From: Runella sp. CRIBMP
GTDB taxonomy: Bacteria; Bacteroidota; Bacteroidia; Cytophagales; Spirosomataceae
Reading direction: 5' to 3'
Length of the DNA: 64,000 bases
Assembly: GCF_009905605.1 (NCBI RefSeq)
Contig: NZ_JAAAKZ010000003.1
Span: 248,001 to 312,000 of the forward strand
Of this stretch, positions 42,646 to 52,648 are shown piece by piece. The translations under genes and the position numbers were made by a program. The notes under the pieces were generated by a model. The model did not search any database. It was not told the origin of the DNA and saw only the letters and a list, made by a program, of their open reading frames with translations. Position 1 is the stretch's first letter. Every line of letters begins with the position of its first letter.

Positions 42646-42711
42646 AACACGGAGAACAGAACACGGAGAATGTACCCATTCCGTGTTCTGTTCTCCAGCA
42701 CTCCGTGTTCC
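42646..42711. repeat. ACACGGAG-family large hairpin (family II)
   Basis: GGAGAACAGAACACGG (42651-42666) and CCGTGTTCTGTTCTCC (42681-42696) are perfect 16-base arms, with outer AACACGG/CCGTGTT copies. It separates the stop of permease copy 9 (42718) from the site B regulatory block. It has no T-run, so insulation or mRNA end protection is more likely than simple termination. Confidence 0.65.
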
Positions 42712-42717
42712 GAATAG

Positions 42718-45144
42718 TTATTCCGATTTTAAGGACTGAACCGGGTTCATCAACGCGGCTTTGATACTCTGAAAACTAACCGTGAGAAAGGCAACACTTA
42801 CCGCAAGGAGCGCCGTAGCCGCAAAAACCCACCACTCAATGTCGATTTTATACGGAAAATCAGCCAACCACTTGTTCATCACGTACCAAGCAACGGGCGA
42901 CGCAACAATCAACGCAATTAATACAAGACCGATGAACTCGACGGAAAATAGGCTCACAATTTGACCCGTAGAAGCGCCCAATACTTTGCGGATTCCCACC
43001 TCTTTGGTTCTTGATTCGGCCATGAAGGCCACGACGCCATATAGCCCCAAGCAACCAATAAAAATGGCAATGCTTGCCAACAAACGGAAGAGCGCATACA
43101 TGCGTTCTTCTTTTTTATAAAAGTTATTGAGTTTTTCGTCCAAAAACTCGTACTTAAACGCAAAATCAGGGAAAGTGGCATTCCAAGTAGTTTCTACTTG
43201 GCCGATTAATTGACTGATGGCCTCAGTGCCGCCCTGTTGCGTCGAAAGTTTAATGCCGAGTGATTGGTACGAATCGCGCCGGGTGGTTAGTATACACGGA
43301 TTGGTCTCTTGGTGGAGCGAAAAAGTATTGAAATCTCTGACCACCCCAACAATCGGTTTTTTAACCCTGCTGCGTCCGCCGATTGTTAAGTACTTGCCGA
43401 TAATCTCGTTCGGGTTTTGAAAGCCCATTTTTTTTACAAATGATTCATTAACAATGATTTCTCGAATGGTATCGGCGGGTAGGTACATTCGCCCCGCAAT
43501 CAGGTGTAGGCCGTATGTGTTGATATAAGAGGTGTCTGCCATGCGCATCACGATGCTGAAATCAGCTGGCTTTTCAGCGTTTTCAAATCGGAAACTCGAC
43601 CACCAGTTGCCGTCTGAAGAGGGAACCGAAATACCATAACTCAACGACTTAACGTTGGGCAAGGCGGCCAATTGGGCCCGTAGTGTTTCGAGTTGGCCCA
43701 GCTTGTGTTCGGGGACATTGATTGTCAGCACCGCTTCTTTGTTGTAGCCTAAATCCGCCGAACGAAGGTGAGTCATTTGATTGTAAGCGATGATGGTACC
43801 AATAACGAGCATCTGTGAAATGGCAAACTGAAATATAATCAGCCCTCGGCGAAGTGATAACTGGTTGCCCCCTGTCATGCGCATTTTGCCTTTTAGTGCC
43901 AGAATAGGTTGATAACCAGATAAAACCAATGCGGGATAAAAACCCGCCAGCACGGTTGTGACCAAAGCCAACAACAATACAAAACCCACAACGATGGGGT
44001 CAAACAGCACAAGTGCGGCGGCTTTGATGTCAAGCAATTCGGCTACGTGCGACATGGATAAATACGCCACTAAGAAGGCCAATACAATGGCGAAGCCCGT
44101 CATCAGGCCCGTTTCGCTCAAAAATTGACGCACCAACTGAAATCTGGAGCTGCCCAATACTTTACGTACCCCCACTTCTTTGGCGCGGCGCAGGGCTTGG
44201 GCGGTAGCCAGATTGATAAAATTGACGCAGGCTGTAATCAGGATAAACAACCCAATCAGCGCCATGGCCCAAATCATCTGTTTGCTGACGGTACGGCCCG
44301 CAGAGTTCTCGGTACGAGTGTCAAAATGGAGGTCAGTCAGGGGCTGTAATTCGTATTGAATCTCTTTGGCATCGTCTGGCTCTAGGTATTTGTTTACAAA
44401 CGGCACCAACCGCTGTTGCATTTGGGCGGCGGCTACTTTTTCGGGTAAAGCCAGATAAATTTGAGCACCACTGTAGGTGGAGCCCCAAGAATCCCAGTCT
44501 CCGTTGGCACCGTATTGTTTGAGTGAAGCAAACGATAGCAGAACCTCAAATGGCAAACTGGTCGTAGCTGGCGGGTCTTTTACAATGCCAGTCACGACGA
44601 AATCCATTTTATTTTCAATTTTGATGGATTTACCCATCGGGTCAACATCGCCGAAATATTTCTTTGCAATGCGTTCCGTCAATACAACCGTATTTGGATT
44701 CTTCAAGGCGGCTTTTTCATTTCCCGCTTTCCATTGATAGTCAAATAATTGAAAATACTCTGGCTCTATAAAAGCGATAACGCTGCCTTCTTCCTGAAAC
44801 TTATTGGCTTTTTGGTCATTGACCCTAACCAATGCGCCGTAGAGGTCATAAACCATCGTCACTTGGTGTTTCATTTCGGGAAAATCATTGCGGAGGGCTG
44901 CCAAAGCAGGCAATGGAATGCCCGTGTTGCGGCCATCGCCTTCGGAGGTTTTATTGTAGGTAATGAGCCGGTACGTGCGGTCGGCATTGGCGTTGTGTCG
45001 GTCGTAGCTTAATTCGTAGCGAATGGCTAAAAACAACATGAGGCAGCAGGCTAGCGCGAAGGTGAGTCCGGCAATGTTGATGAGCGAGTAATTCCAGTCG
45101 CGCTTGAGGGCGCGGAGGGCAGTTGTGACATAATTTTTTAACAT
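42718..45144 (-). CDS. Duplicated FtsX/MacB-type permease, copy 9
   Basis: 808 residues from the ATG at 45144 (MLKNYVTTALRALKRDW). The longer frame from 45279 runs through the end of copy 10 in another frame and is rejected. The N-terminal amphipathic stretch differs from the usual NYFKIAFRNL pattern. First coupling motif RAKEVGVRKVLGSSRFQL, second ESRTKEVGIRKVLGASTGQI; C-terminus PVQSLKSE. It is the last member of the first five-gene run, 17 bp after copy 10, and is followed by the large family-II hairpin. Confidence 0.92.
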   Translation of the reverse strand: MLKNYVTTALRALKRDWNYSLINIAGLTFALACCLMLFLAIRYELSYDRHNANADRTYRLITYNKTSEGDGRNTGIPLPALAALRNDFPEMKHQVTMVYDLYGALVRVNDQKANKFQEEGSVIAFIEPEYFQLFDYQWKAGNEKAALKNPNTVVLTERIAKKYFGDVDPMGKSIKIENKMDFVVTGIVKDPPATTSLPFEVLLSFASLKQYGANGDWDSWGSTYSGAQIYLALPEKVAAAQMQQRLVPFVNKYLEPDDAKEIQYELQPLTDLHFDTRTENSAGRTVSKQMIWAMALIGLFILITACVNFINLATAQALRRAKEVGVRKVLGSSRFQLVRQFLSETGLMTGFAIVLAFLVAYLSMSHVAELLDIKAAALVLFDPIVVGFVLLLALVTTVLAGFYPALVLSGYQPILALKGKMRMTGGNQLSLRRGLIIFQFAISQMLVIGTIIAYNQMTHLRSADLGYNKEAVLTINVPEHKLGQLETLRAQLAALPNVKSLSYGISVPSSDGNWWSSFRFENAEKPADFSIVMRMADTSYINTYGLHLIAGRMYLPADTIREIIVNESFVKKMGFQNPNEIIGKYLTIGGRSRVKKPIVGVVRDFNTFSLHQETNPCILTTRRDSYQSLGIKLSTQQGGTEAISQLIGQVETTWNATFPDFAFKYEFLDEKLNNFYKKEERMYALFRLLASIAIFIGCLGLYGVVAFMAESRTKEVGIRKVLGASTGQIVSLFSVEFIGLVLIALIVASPVAWYVMNKWLADFPYKIDIEWWVFAATALLAVSVAFLTVSFQSIKAALMNPVQSLKSE

Positions 45145-45161
45145 GGCTTTTTGGGATTGTA

Positions 45162-47582
45162 TTATTCTGATTTCAACGATTTTACTGGATTCATTAATGC
45201 GGCTTTGATACTCTGAAAACTGACCGTCAGAAATGCGATGCCAACCGCCAGAAAGGCAGTAACGCCCAAAACCCACCATGGGAAGTCAATCCGGTACGCA
45301 AAGTCCTTGAGCCACAGGTGCATGGCATACCAAGCGACTGGCGAAGCGATGAGGAGAGCGATAACAACGAGTTTGATAAAATCAGTTGAAAGGAGCGTTA
45401 CGACACTGCCCACGCTGGCACCCAGCACTTTCCGGATGCCGATTTCTTTGGCACGTTGCTCGGCGGTGTAGGTGGCCAAAGCAAACAGGCCCAAACAGGA
45501 AATGAAAATCGAAATAGCCGCAAAAATCAAAAAGAGCGTGCGCTGCTTTTGTTCGGCTTGGTACTGGTCGTTGAAGCGTTCATCCAGGAAGGTATATTCA
45601 AACGGATTGTTTGGGAAAAACTGTTTCCACACCTTTTCAACGTGAGCAATGGCCGCGGGCAAATCACCCGTTTTGGCACTCACCGACAGCCGGCTGCGCC
45701 AGCTTGGACGCATAAACATCACCATCGGAGCAATTTTCTGGTGCAACGACTCAAAATGAAAATCTTTGACTACGCCCACGATTTGTCCGTCGAGGTTGCC
45801 ATATTTGAAGCGTTGCCCAATGGCTGCTTCGTTGTTTTTCCATCCGATTGCTTTTATGGCCGCTTCGTTGAGAATAAAATTGGTGGTATCGGCTCCAAAA
45901 GTCTGTGAAAAATCACGGCCAGCAGCGAGTTGTATTTCGTAAGTGTTGATAAAATCATAATCGGTCGAAAGTCCCTTGATTTCGGTGCTGACGGGCGTGG
46001 TGGTATCACCTTTGGCAACGGAAGCACCCATCGAATCCAACAGCCGAATCGTGGGTACGCGTGAAGAATGCGTCACGTTGGTGATGCCTGAATGTTGTTT
46101 GAGTTGTTGTTTCAGCGTTTCAAAATCAGCCGCCGAACTTCCCACGCCCGACATGACCAAAATCTGCTCTTTTTTATAGCCTGTCTTTTGGTTCATCATA
46201 AAATCAAGTTGATTGTAGACCACGCTCGTGCAAATAATTAAGGCGCAGGCAATGGCAAACTGCGTAATCACGAGTACTTGTCGCAGTTTTCCGTTTTTGA
46301 GGGCATTCACAATACTGCCTTTCAGTACTTGAATAGGCTGGTAGGCCGTCAGGAAAAAAGCGGGGTAACTTCCCGCCGCCAAACCCGTGACTAACACCGC
46401 TAAGGTGGCCGTCAATAGAAACTGTCCGCTGAATAATTGCGTGAAAGAGAGGCTTTTGTTGGTAAAATCATTGAGTGTAGGAAGCAACGCCGCCGTGGCA
46501 ATCAATGCCAATATTAACGCAAAAAACGTCACCAAAACAGATTCGCTCAAAAACTGCCCGATGAGCTGTTGACGAAAAGCACCCACTGCTTTTCGCATTC
46601 CTACTTCCTTGGCGCGGCTGGCCGAGCGGGCCGTGGCCAGATTCATGTAATTGATGCAGGCAATCAGCAAAATGAACAACGCAATGGCCGAGAAAATGTA
46701 GACGTATTTGATGTCACCGCCCGGCTCAATTTCGTAGTCTAAGTGTGAATAAAGGTGAATATCAGGGACTTTGGTCAGATGAAGTTCAGAGTATTTAGAG
46801 CCCTTGGTACCGTTGTGCTCGGGCAGGTGCTTGTCCTGAAACGCTGGAAAGGCTTTTTCTAGTTTGGCGGGGTCGTAGTTGATAGGGAGTAAAAAATAGG
46901 TAGCAAAGTTGTTGCCGCCCCAGTCGCTGCGTAAACCTTCGGCACCATATAGGCGTTCATCGTTGAGTGAAGCCGCCGAAAACAAAACGTTGGGGTGAAT
47001 GTGCGACTGGGCGGGAAGAGGTTCAAAAACCCCCGTAATACGAAAGTCATATTGGCTATCAAACTTGATGAGTTTTCCAATGGGGCTGACGTTCCCAAAG
47101 TATTTTTCAGCCATCGGTTTTGATAAAACTACCGTAAATGGGTCTGAAAGCGCTTTGTCAGGATTTCCTTCCAACAACTTGAAATCAAAGACTTTAAAGA
47201 TATTGTCTTCGGCAAAAAACAGTTTGTCTTCGGTGTATTTTTTCTCCAAATTATCGGGCAATCTCATTGTTCCCTCGTATTCTAACAGGCGTGTTATTTG
47301 TTCTACTTCGGGAAAATCATTCTTGAAATGCGGGAAAAAAGCGGGCGCTACCGTCCCCAGTCGCAGACTGATTTGGCCATCGGTCGACTTGAAATACCGC
47401 GAAACGCGGTAAATACGGTCGGCTTTTTGGTGAAAACGGTCGTAACCCAACTCATCCTGCACGTAGAGTGCAATGACCAAAAAACTCGTCAGTCCCAAAC
47501 TGAGACCTGCAATGTTGATAAACGTAAAACCTTTGTGTTTTAAAAGGCTACGAAAAGCGATTTTGAGGTAGTTGCGTAACAT
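45162..47582 (-). CDS. Duplicated FtsX/MacB-type permease, copy 10
   Basis: 806 residues from the ATG at 47582 (MLRNYLKIAFRSLLKHKG); the frame open from 47786 overlaps copy 11 and is rejected. First coupling motif RAKEVGMRKAVGAFRQQL, second EQRAKEIGIRKVLGASVGSV, shared almost exactly with copy 11; C-terminus PVKSLKSE. The phrase YVQDELGYDRFHQKADRIYR relates it to copies 5-7 of the other run. The gap to copy 9 is only 17 bp, the tightest in the array, which supports co-transcription. The gap to copy 11 holds a palindromic element. Confidence 0.92.
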   Translation of the reverse strand: MLRNYLKIAFRSLLKHKGFTFINIAGLSLGLTSFLVIALYVQDELGYDRFHQKADRIYRVSRYFKSTDGQISLRLGTVAPAFFPHFKNDFPEVEQITRLLEYEGTMRLPDNLEKKYTEDKLFFAEDNIFKVFDFKLLEGNPDKALSDPFTVVLSKPMAEKYFGNVSPIGKLIKFDSQYDFRITGVFEPLPAQSHIHPNVLFSAASLNDERLYGAEGLRSDWGGNNFATYFLLPINYDPAKLEKAFPAFQDKHLPEHNGTKGSKYSELHLTKVPDIHLYSHLDYEIEPGGDIKYVYIFSAIALFILLIACINYMNLATARSASRAKEVGMRKAVGAFRQQLIGQFLSESVLVTFFALILALIATAALLPTLNDFTNKSLSFTQLFSGQFLLTATLAVLVTGLAAGSYPAFFLTAYQPIQVLKGSIVNALKNGKLRQVLVITQFAIACALIICTSVVYNQLDFMMNQKTGYKKEQILVMSGVGSSAADFETLKQQLKQHSGITNVTHSSRVPTIRLLDSMGASVAKGDTTTPVSTEIKGLSTDYDFINTYEIQLAAGRDFSQTFGADTTNFILNEAAIKAIGWKNNEAAIGQRFKYGNLDGQIVGVVKDFHFESLHQKIAPMVMFMRPSWRSRLSVSAKTGDLPAAIAHVEKVWKQFFPNNPFEYTFLDERFNDQYQAEQKQRTLFLIFAAISIFISCLGLFALATYTAEQRAKEIGIRKVLGASVGSVVTLLSTDFIKLVVIALLIASPVAWYAMHLWLKDFAYRIDFPWWVLGVTAFLAVGIAFLTVSFQSIKAALMNPVKSLKSE

Positions 47583-47602
47583 GGTTTTTGGTTTTGAAAA
47601 GA

Positions 47603-47636
47603 ATAGGGTAAAGGCAGACGCGAGGCCTGCCCCTAC
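47603..47636. repeat. GTAGGGG-family palindrome, 34 bp
   Basis: Minus strand GTAGGGGCAGGCC... with the other arm ending CCCTAT. The stop codon TAG of permease copy 11 (47635-47633) is part of the element's first bases. It is nearly the same sequence as 52649-52676, in the opposite orientation. Confidence 0.65.
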
Positions 47637-50080
47637 TCCGTTTTTAATGACTTCACGGGATTGGCCAATGCGGCTTTGATACTGTGAAAACTGATGGTAA
47701 ATAGGGCAACGATTATCGCGACCAGTCCAGCCACCGCAAAAATCCACCATTGAATAGTGATACGATATGCAAAATTGGCCAGCCATTTATTTAAGAAAAA
47801 ATAAGCAATCGGACTGGCAATGAGAATGGCGACGAAGATGAGTTTGATAAAATCGGCCGACAAGAGCGTTACGACACTCCCTACGCTTGCGCCCAGCACT
47901 TTTCGGATGCCGATTTCTTTGGTACGCTGCCGCACCACAAACGCAATCATGCCAAATAAACCAAAACAGGATAAGAAAATAGCCACCCCCGCAAACAACC
48001 CAATGAGCGAGGCAAATCGACTTTCTTCCAGGTAGCTATCAGCGAGCGACTCATCCAAAAAGCGGTGTTCAAAAACTTTTTCTGGGAAAAATTCTTTCCA
48101 CGTTTTTTCTACATAAGCCAATGTCGCGGGTATATTGGTCGATGAAATTTTAATGCCAAATTGAGAAAATGTTCCTGGACTTACCTCCATAAATAAGGGG
48201 CTTAGGCCCGTACGAAGGTTTTCGGAGTGGAAATCATTGACCACTCCTACCACTCGGCCTTTTTTGCCACCGCGTTGGATATTCTGGCCAATAGCCGCCT
48301 GCGGTGACCCAAAATGAAGGGCTTTTACCGCTTCGTTGTTGATAATAAAACCCTCTAAATGATCAGTGCCGTAGGTTTTGTCAAAATCGCGACCTGCTAC
48401 TATTTTCAGGTCGAAGGTTTTAATGAAGTCATAGTCTACCGAGATACCCGGAAGAACCACGCCGTCTTCAATTCTGATTTTTTCGGTCGCTATGGGGTGA
48501 CGCGCACCGCCCATTCCCGGTAGGTTTGAAGCCAAGGTAACGGCTCTAATGGAAGGGTTTTGCAGTAATTTTTCCTCAAACGCATTGGTCCGATTGCGTA
48601 GTTGTTGGTCACCAGGCGAAAACAGGTTGTTCATATTTTGACTGAATAGCGGCACCGCCAGCGTCATGTCACGGTTGAATCCCAAGGGGCGGTTTTTCAA
48701 ATAGTCAATCTGCCGCAAGACAATTCCGGCACCTGCAAGCAGGGCGACCGCTACCGTGAATTGCAGGGTAATGAGACCTTGGGTGAGCCAATTGCCCCCT
48801 TGGCCTTTGCCGCTGGCTTTGCCACGAAAAATGTCGGTGGCTTTGAAGTGCGAAGCAAAAACGGCTGGGTATACCCCTGCTAATAAACAAGCCGTTGTAA
48901 ATACGCCAAAAAACAGCAAAAGCATTTCTGCATTTTGGACGAAAGAAAAGTCGGGTTTGCGACCAAAAAAGGTTTCCATTTGGCCCAAAAACTGTTTTGT
49001 GAGCAGTAGGGCCAGCAAAAAAGCAGGAAGACCCAATAAAAAAGTTTCCGTCAATAATTGACGGACGATTTGCCACGACTGGGAGCCAAGTACTTTTCGC
49101 ACGCCCACCTCTTTGGCGCGACTCAGCTGGGCGGCGGTGCTGAGATTGATGAAATTAACCACCGCAATGGCCAGAATGAGTACTCCAATCAGGGAGAATA
49201 TTTGTAAGAAATCGGGGTTGGCAGTAGGAACAACTTCGCCCTCCGCCGTTGATTGTAAGTGGATGTCGCGTACGGGAAAGAGGGCGAAGTTTTGTTTGTC
49301 CCGTACTTCTTTCATACCGTTTTTAAGGACAAAATCCTTGAAGCGTGCGTTGACAGAGGAGGCTTTTGCCCCTTTTTTTAGTAATACGTAGGTAGTGGCA
49401 TAAGAGGCCAATTTGTTGTTTTGGATAACGTCTAGGATGCCTTCACGGGCAAAATCAGGCTCCACATCGGCGATATTGCGAAAAGGAGCCAGAAAATCAA
49501 AGGTAAAGTGAGCGTTTTCGGGCAGGGCGCGTATCACGCCGCCCACCGTGAAAGGTCCCTGATTGGCGAGCATTAACTGTTTGCCCATACAATCTTCTTT
49601 GCCAAAAAAGCGCAGGGCCGTTTTGTCGGTCAATACAATCGAAAATGGAGTGTGTAGTGCGCGGTCAGGGTCGCCTTGGAGGGTTTCAAAGCCAAAGACC
49701 TGCATGGTGGTTGAATCGGCAAAAAAAGCATTTTCTACCTCAAAGCCCTGGTCTTGGCCCGGGACTCGTACGCTGATGCTACGGGGATAAAATCGCGTAG
49801 TTTGCTCAATTTCGGGGAAATAATTCGGGAGCATTGGCGCAAAAGGCGCTGGTGAGCGCGTGATGGTGAAAGCACTTCCCGTAAAATTAAGCTCATAATT
49901 CAGGCGATACAGCCGGTCGGTTGTAGGATAGTGGCGGTCGTAAGAGTGTTCAAAACGGTACCAGATGAACGTCAAAAAACAAAACGTCAGCCCCAATGTC
50001 AATCCTGCAAAATTGACGAAGGAAAAGAGTTTATTTTTACGAATTTGCCGAAAAGCAATGCTAATGTAATTGCGTAACAT
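47633..50080 (-). CDS. Duplicated FtsX/MacB-type permease, copy 11
   Basis: 815 residues, N-terminus MLRNYISIAFRQIRKNKLF. First coupling motif RAKEVGVRKVLGSQSWQI, second RQRTKEIGIRKVLGASVGSV; C-terminus PVKSLKTE. Its first periplasmic domain (YRFEHSYDRHYPTTDRLYRL) differs from the DELSYDRF type. The stop codon TAG is formed by the first bases of the palindromic repeat that follows, where most other copies end GAATAA. Position: 80 bp after copy 12, 50 bp before copy 10. Confidence 0.92.
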   Translation of the reverse strand: MLRNYISIAFRQIRKNKLFSFVNFAGLTLGLTFCFLTFIWYRFEHSYDRHYPTTDRLYRLNYELNFTGSAFTITRSPAPFAPMLPNYFPEIEQTTRFYPRSISVRVPGQDQGFEVENAFFADSTTMQVFGFETLQGDPDRALHTPFSIVLTDKTALRFFGKEDCMGKQLMLANQGPFTVGGVIRALPENAHFTFDFLAPFRNIADVEPDFAREGILDVIQNNKLASYATTYVLLKKGAKASSVNARFKDFVLKNGMKEVRDKQNFALFPVRDIHLQSTAEGEVVPTANPDFLQIFSLIGVLILAIAVVNFINLSTAAQLSRAKEVGVRKVLGSQSWQIVRQLLTETFLLGLPAFLLALLLTKQFLGQMETFFGRKPDFSFVQNAEMLLLFFGVFTTACLLAGVYPAVFASHFKATDIFRGKASGKGQGGNWLTQGLITLQFTVAVALLAGAGIVLRQIDYLKNRPLGFNRDMTLAVPLFSQNMNNLFSPGDQQLRNRTNAFEEKLLQNPSIRAVTLASNLPGMGGARHPIATEKIRIEDGVVLPGISVDYDFIKTFDLKIVAGRDFDKTYGTDHLEGFIINNEAVKALHFGSPQAAIGQNIQRGGKKGRVVGVVNDFHSENLRTGLSPLFMEVSPGTFSQFGIKISSTNIPATLAYVEKTWKEFFPEKVFEHRFLDESLADSYLEESRFASLIGLFAGVAIFLSCFGLFGMIAFVVRQRTKEIGIRKVLGASVGSVVTLLSADFIKLIFVAILIASPIAYFFLNKWLANFAYRITIQWWIFAVAGLVAIIVALFTISFHSIKAALANPVKSLKTE

Positions 50081-50092
50081 GGTTTTTTGTTT

Positions 50093-50158
50093 GGAACATG
50101 GAAAACGGAGTTATGGAAAATATACTTATTCTGTTTTTCTTGCTCCCGTTCTCCGAAA
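50093..50158. repeat. Possible degenerate family-II element
   Basis: GGAACATGGAAAACGGAG near 50093 and CCCGTTCTCCG near 50146 resemble the arms of the ACACGGAG family but pair poorly. It lies in the gap between permease copies 12 and 11. Confidence 0.35.
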
Positions 50159-50160
50159 TT

Positions 50161-52629
50161 TCACTCCGATTTCAAAGAGGTTACGGGATTCATTAAGGCG
50201 GCTTTAACTGCCTGAAAACTTACTGTGAAAATCGCAATCAATAACGCCATTGAGCCTGCCATGGCGTACATCCACCAACTGATGTCAATGGGATACGCAA
50301 AGCCTGTAAGCCACTGATTCATAGCCCACCACGCGGCAGGCGCGGCAATCACAAAAGAAACGATAACTAATTTGAGAAAGCCCTTCGACAGGAGCATAAT
50401 GATTTGACTGACAGAAGCTCCCATCACTTTGCGAATGCCTATTTCTTTGGTTTTGGTTTCGGCCATGTACGCAATCAATCCAAACAAACCTAAACAGGCA
50501 ATCAAAATGGCCAATCCCGTAAAAATGCCGAAGACAACGCCCGTGCGCTGTTCGCGTTGATATGCTTTGGCAAATGATTCATCTAAGAAAGTATAAGTAA
50601 ACGGAGTACCGGGTGCGTAGCTTTTCCACTGTTTCTCGATGGTTGTCAACACTTTGTCCACATTTTCGCCGCTGATACGGGCCAATACGTAAGAGTTGGA
50701 TTCTTGATACGTTTTGGAGGAATGGTGAAACAACGCAAAAGGCGACTTCACGTTATGAACCGTTTGAACATCAAAATCTTTCACAACGCCAATGACTTTA
50801 AAGCGCTGCATATCCCCGCCAGGATAATCTATGTATTTACCTATTGGGTCTTTCCAGCCAATTTTCTTCACTGCCGCTTCGTTCAAAATCACCGAAGTCG
50901 AATCGTTGAATTCTTTAGAGAAACCGCGGCCTTTCGTGAGTTTAATATCAAGAGTTTTGATAAACTCGTCGTCCGTCATAAACGAGAAAAGCGTCAGATC
51001 TTTGGCAATCTGCTTGTCGCCCGTATGTTGCTCAGGGAGATAGAAATCACCAAAACGGCCACTCAACGGCACGTTGGTACTGATGGAAGTGTGAATAATA
51101 TCGGGAATACGAGCAATTTCCTGTCGGAATGCTTCCTGACTTTGTTCCAGACGCTGTGCATTAGGAATGACAATGACGTTTTCTTTCGTGAGTCCCAAAT
51201 CTTTATTTTGTGTAAAACGCAGTTGTTGAAAGACTACAATCGTGCAGATAATCAACGCCGTAGAGACCGCAAATTGAAAAACGACTAAGCCATTTCGAAC
51301 CAACAAATGAGCAATGTTCGTTTTAATGGAATTCGTTTTTAATACTTCGATGGGTTTGAACGAAGTAAGATAAAAGGCAGGATAACTTCCCGCCAGCATG
51401 CCCGTAGTGAGCATGAGCAACACAATAAATAGGCCAAAACCACCTTCAAAAAGAGCGTTAAAAGCAATGGCCTTGCCTGAAATTTGATTGAACCACGGCA
51501 ATGATACAGAGATAATTACCAATGCCAAGACCGTAGCTAAAAAGCTATACAGCAGCGATTCGGATAAAAATTGTTTGATAAGGCTACTCTGAAAAGAACC
51601 GAGCGTCTTTCGTACGCCCACTTCTTTGGCACGCTTGAGCGAGCGGGCCGTCGATAGATTCATAAAATTGACGCAGGCCAGCAAAATGATAAAGATGGCA
51701 ATAATGCCAAACATATAGACCTGTTTAATGTCGCCTGTGTTTTCATAAAACACGCTTATTTTGCCCGAATGAAGATGAACATCTTGAAAAGGCTGTAGAA
51801 TAAACTCCCATTTGCCGCCTTTTTTAATGAATTCGTCATACGGTTGTCCAATTCGATTGAATGCATACTGGGCGTGTTTGCGAATCATGGCGGGAAATTT
51901 GGCTTCCAATTGCCGAATCCGCTCGGGGTTTTGAGCAATCTTATCATTGAGCACCACAAACGTACTCACGTTGAGCCATACCCAACTCCAGTCAAAATAA
52001 CTGACAACCTGAACACTGCGGATAGGAACCAAAAAATCGAATTGCATCGAAGACTGACTCGGAATATCCTTCAATACCGCCGTGACTTTCCGAGGGCGTT
52101 CGCCAAATAAAAGCACCTTATTGATAGGGTCGCTGTCGCCAAAGTATTTTTTAGCCATTGTTTCAGTAATCACCACATCGTCCGTGTTTTGCAGGCAGGT
52201 AGCCGCATTTCCTTTTTGGAGCGCAAAGTCGAAGATTTCCAGAAAGTTGGAGTCAACGGCCATGATGTTTTTCTCGTCGAAGAAATGGTCTTTTTTGCCA
52301 TTTTGCTCGTGGCTCACCACCAAATCCATGATTTGAAAGGTGCGCGTGTAAGTTTCTATTTCCGGAAATTCGGCCATCAACGTTTTGCCCGCCGGCGGTG
52401 GCGTATAACCTCCCAGCAACTCTGAGCCGCCAAAATTTCCGTCAATATTGACCTGATAGATTTGCGGTGTTTTCTTGAAAAAAGTATCAAAATGTAGTTC
52501 GTCCTTGATAAACAGTACAATCAAAAGACACACCGCCATTCCTACTGCCAACCCAGCGATATTGATAAAGGAAAGAACCTTGTTGTTGACAAGGTTACGG
52601 ATGGCGATTTTGAGATAGTTGCGTATCAT
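50161..52629 (-). CDS. Duplicated FtsX/MacB-type permease, copy 12
   Basis: 822 residues, the longest of the copies after start correction; N-terminus MIRNYLKIAIRNLVNNKVL. First coupling motif RAKEVGVRKTLGSFQSSL, second ETKTKEIGIRKVMGASVSQI; C-terminus PVTSLKSE. The first periplasmic domain has IKDELHFDTFFKKTPQIYQV. It is second in the first five-gene run. The 141-bp gap to copy 13 contains a composite palindromic element of 125 bp that could separate or modulate expression. Confidence 0.92.
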   Translation of the reverse strand: MIRNYLKIAIRNLVNNKVLSFINIAGLAVGMAVCLLIVLFIKDELHFDTFFKKTPQIYQVNIDGNFGGSELLGGYTPPPAGKTLMAEFPEIETYTRTFQIMDLVVSHEQNGKKDHFFDEKNIMAVDSNFLEIFDFALQKGNAATCLQNTDDVVITETMAKKYFGDSDPINKVLLFGERPRKVTAVLKDIPSQSSMQFDFLVPIRSVQVVSYFDWSWVWLNVSTFVVLNDKIAQNPERIRQLEAKFPAMIRKHAQYAFNRIGQPYDEFIKKGGKWEFILQPFQDVHLHSGKISVFYENTGDIKQVYMFGIIAIFIILLACVNFMNLSTARSLKRAKEVGVRKTLGSFQSSLIKQFLSESLLYSFLATVLALVIISVSLPWFNQISGKAIAFNALFEGGFGLFIVLLMLTTGMLAGSYPAFYLTSFKPIEVLKTNSIKTNIAHLLVRNGLVVFQFAVSTALIICTIVVFQQLRFTQNKDLGLTKENVIVIPNAQRLEQSQEAFRQEIARIPDIIHTSISTNVPLSGRFGDFYLPEQHTGDKQIAKDLTLFSFMTDDEFIKTLDIKLTKGRGFSKEFNDSTSVILNEAAVKKIGWKDPIGKYIDYPGGDMQRFKVIGVVKDFDVQTVHNVKSPFALFHHSSKTYQESNSYVLARISGENVDKVLTTIEKQWKSYAPGTPFTYTFLDESFAKAYQREQRTGVVFGIFTGLAILIACLGLFGLIAYMAETKTKEIGIRKVMGASVSQIIMLLSKGFLKLVIVSFVIAAPAAWWAMNQWLTGFAYPIDISWWMYAMAGSMALLIAIFTVSFQAVKAALMNPVTSLKSE

Positions 52630-52648
52630 GATATTTTAAGTTTAAACC

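Noticed and set aside
45144-45279. N-terminal extensions of permease copies 7, 8, 9, 10 and 13 in their longest open frames
   Set aside because: The extra residues translate repeats, promoters or the end of the preceding permease in another frame; all copies share the NYxKIAxRNL start a few residues after the internal ATG.
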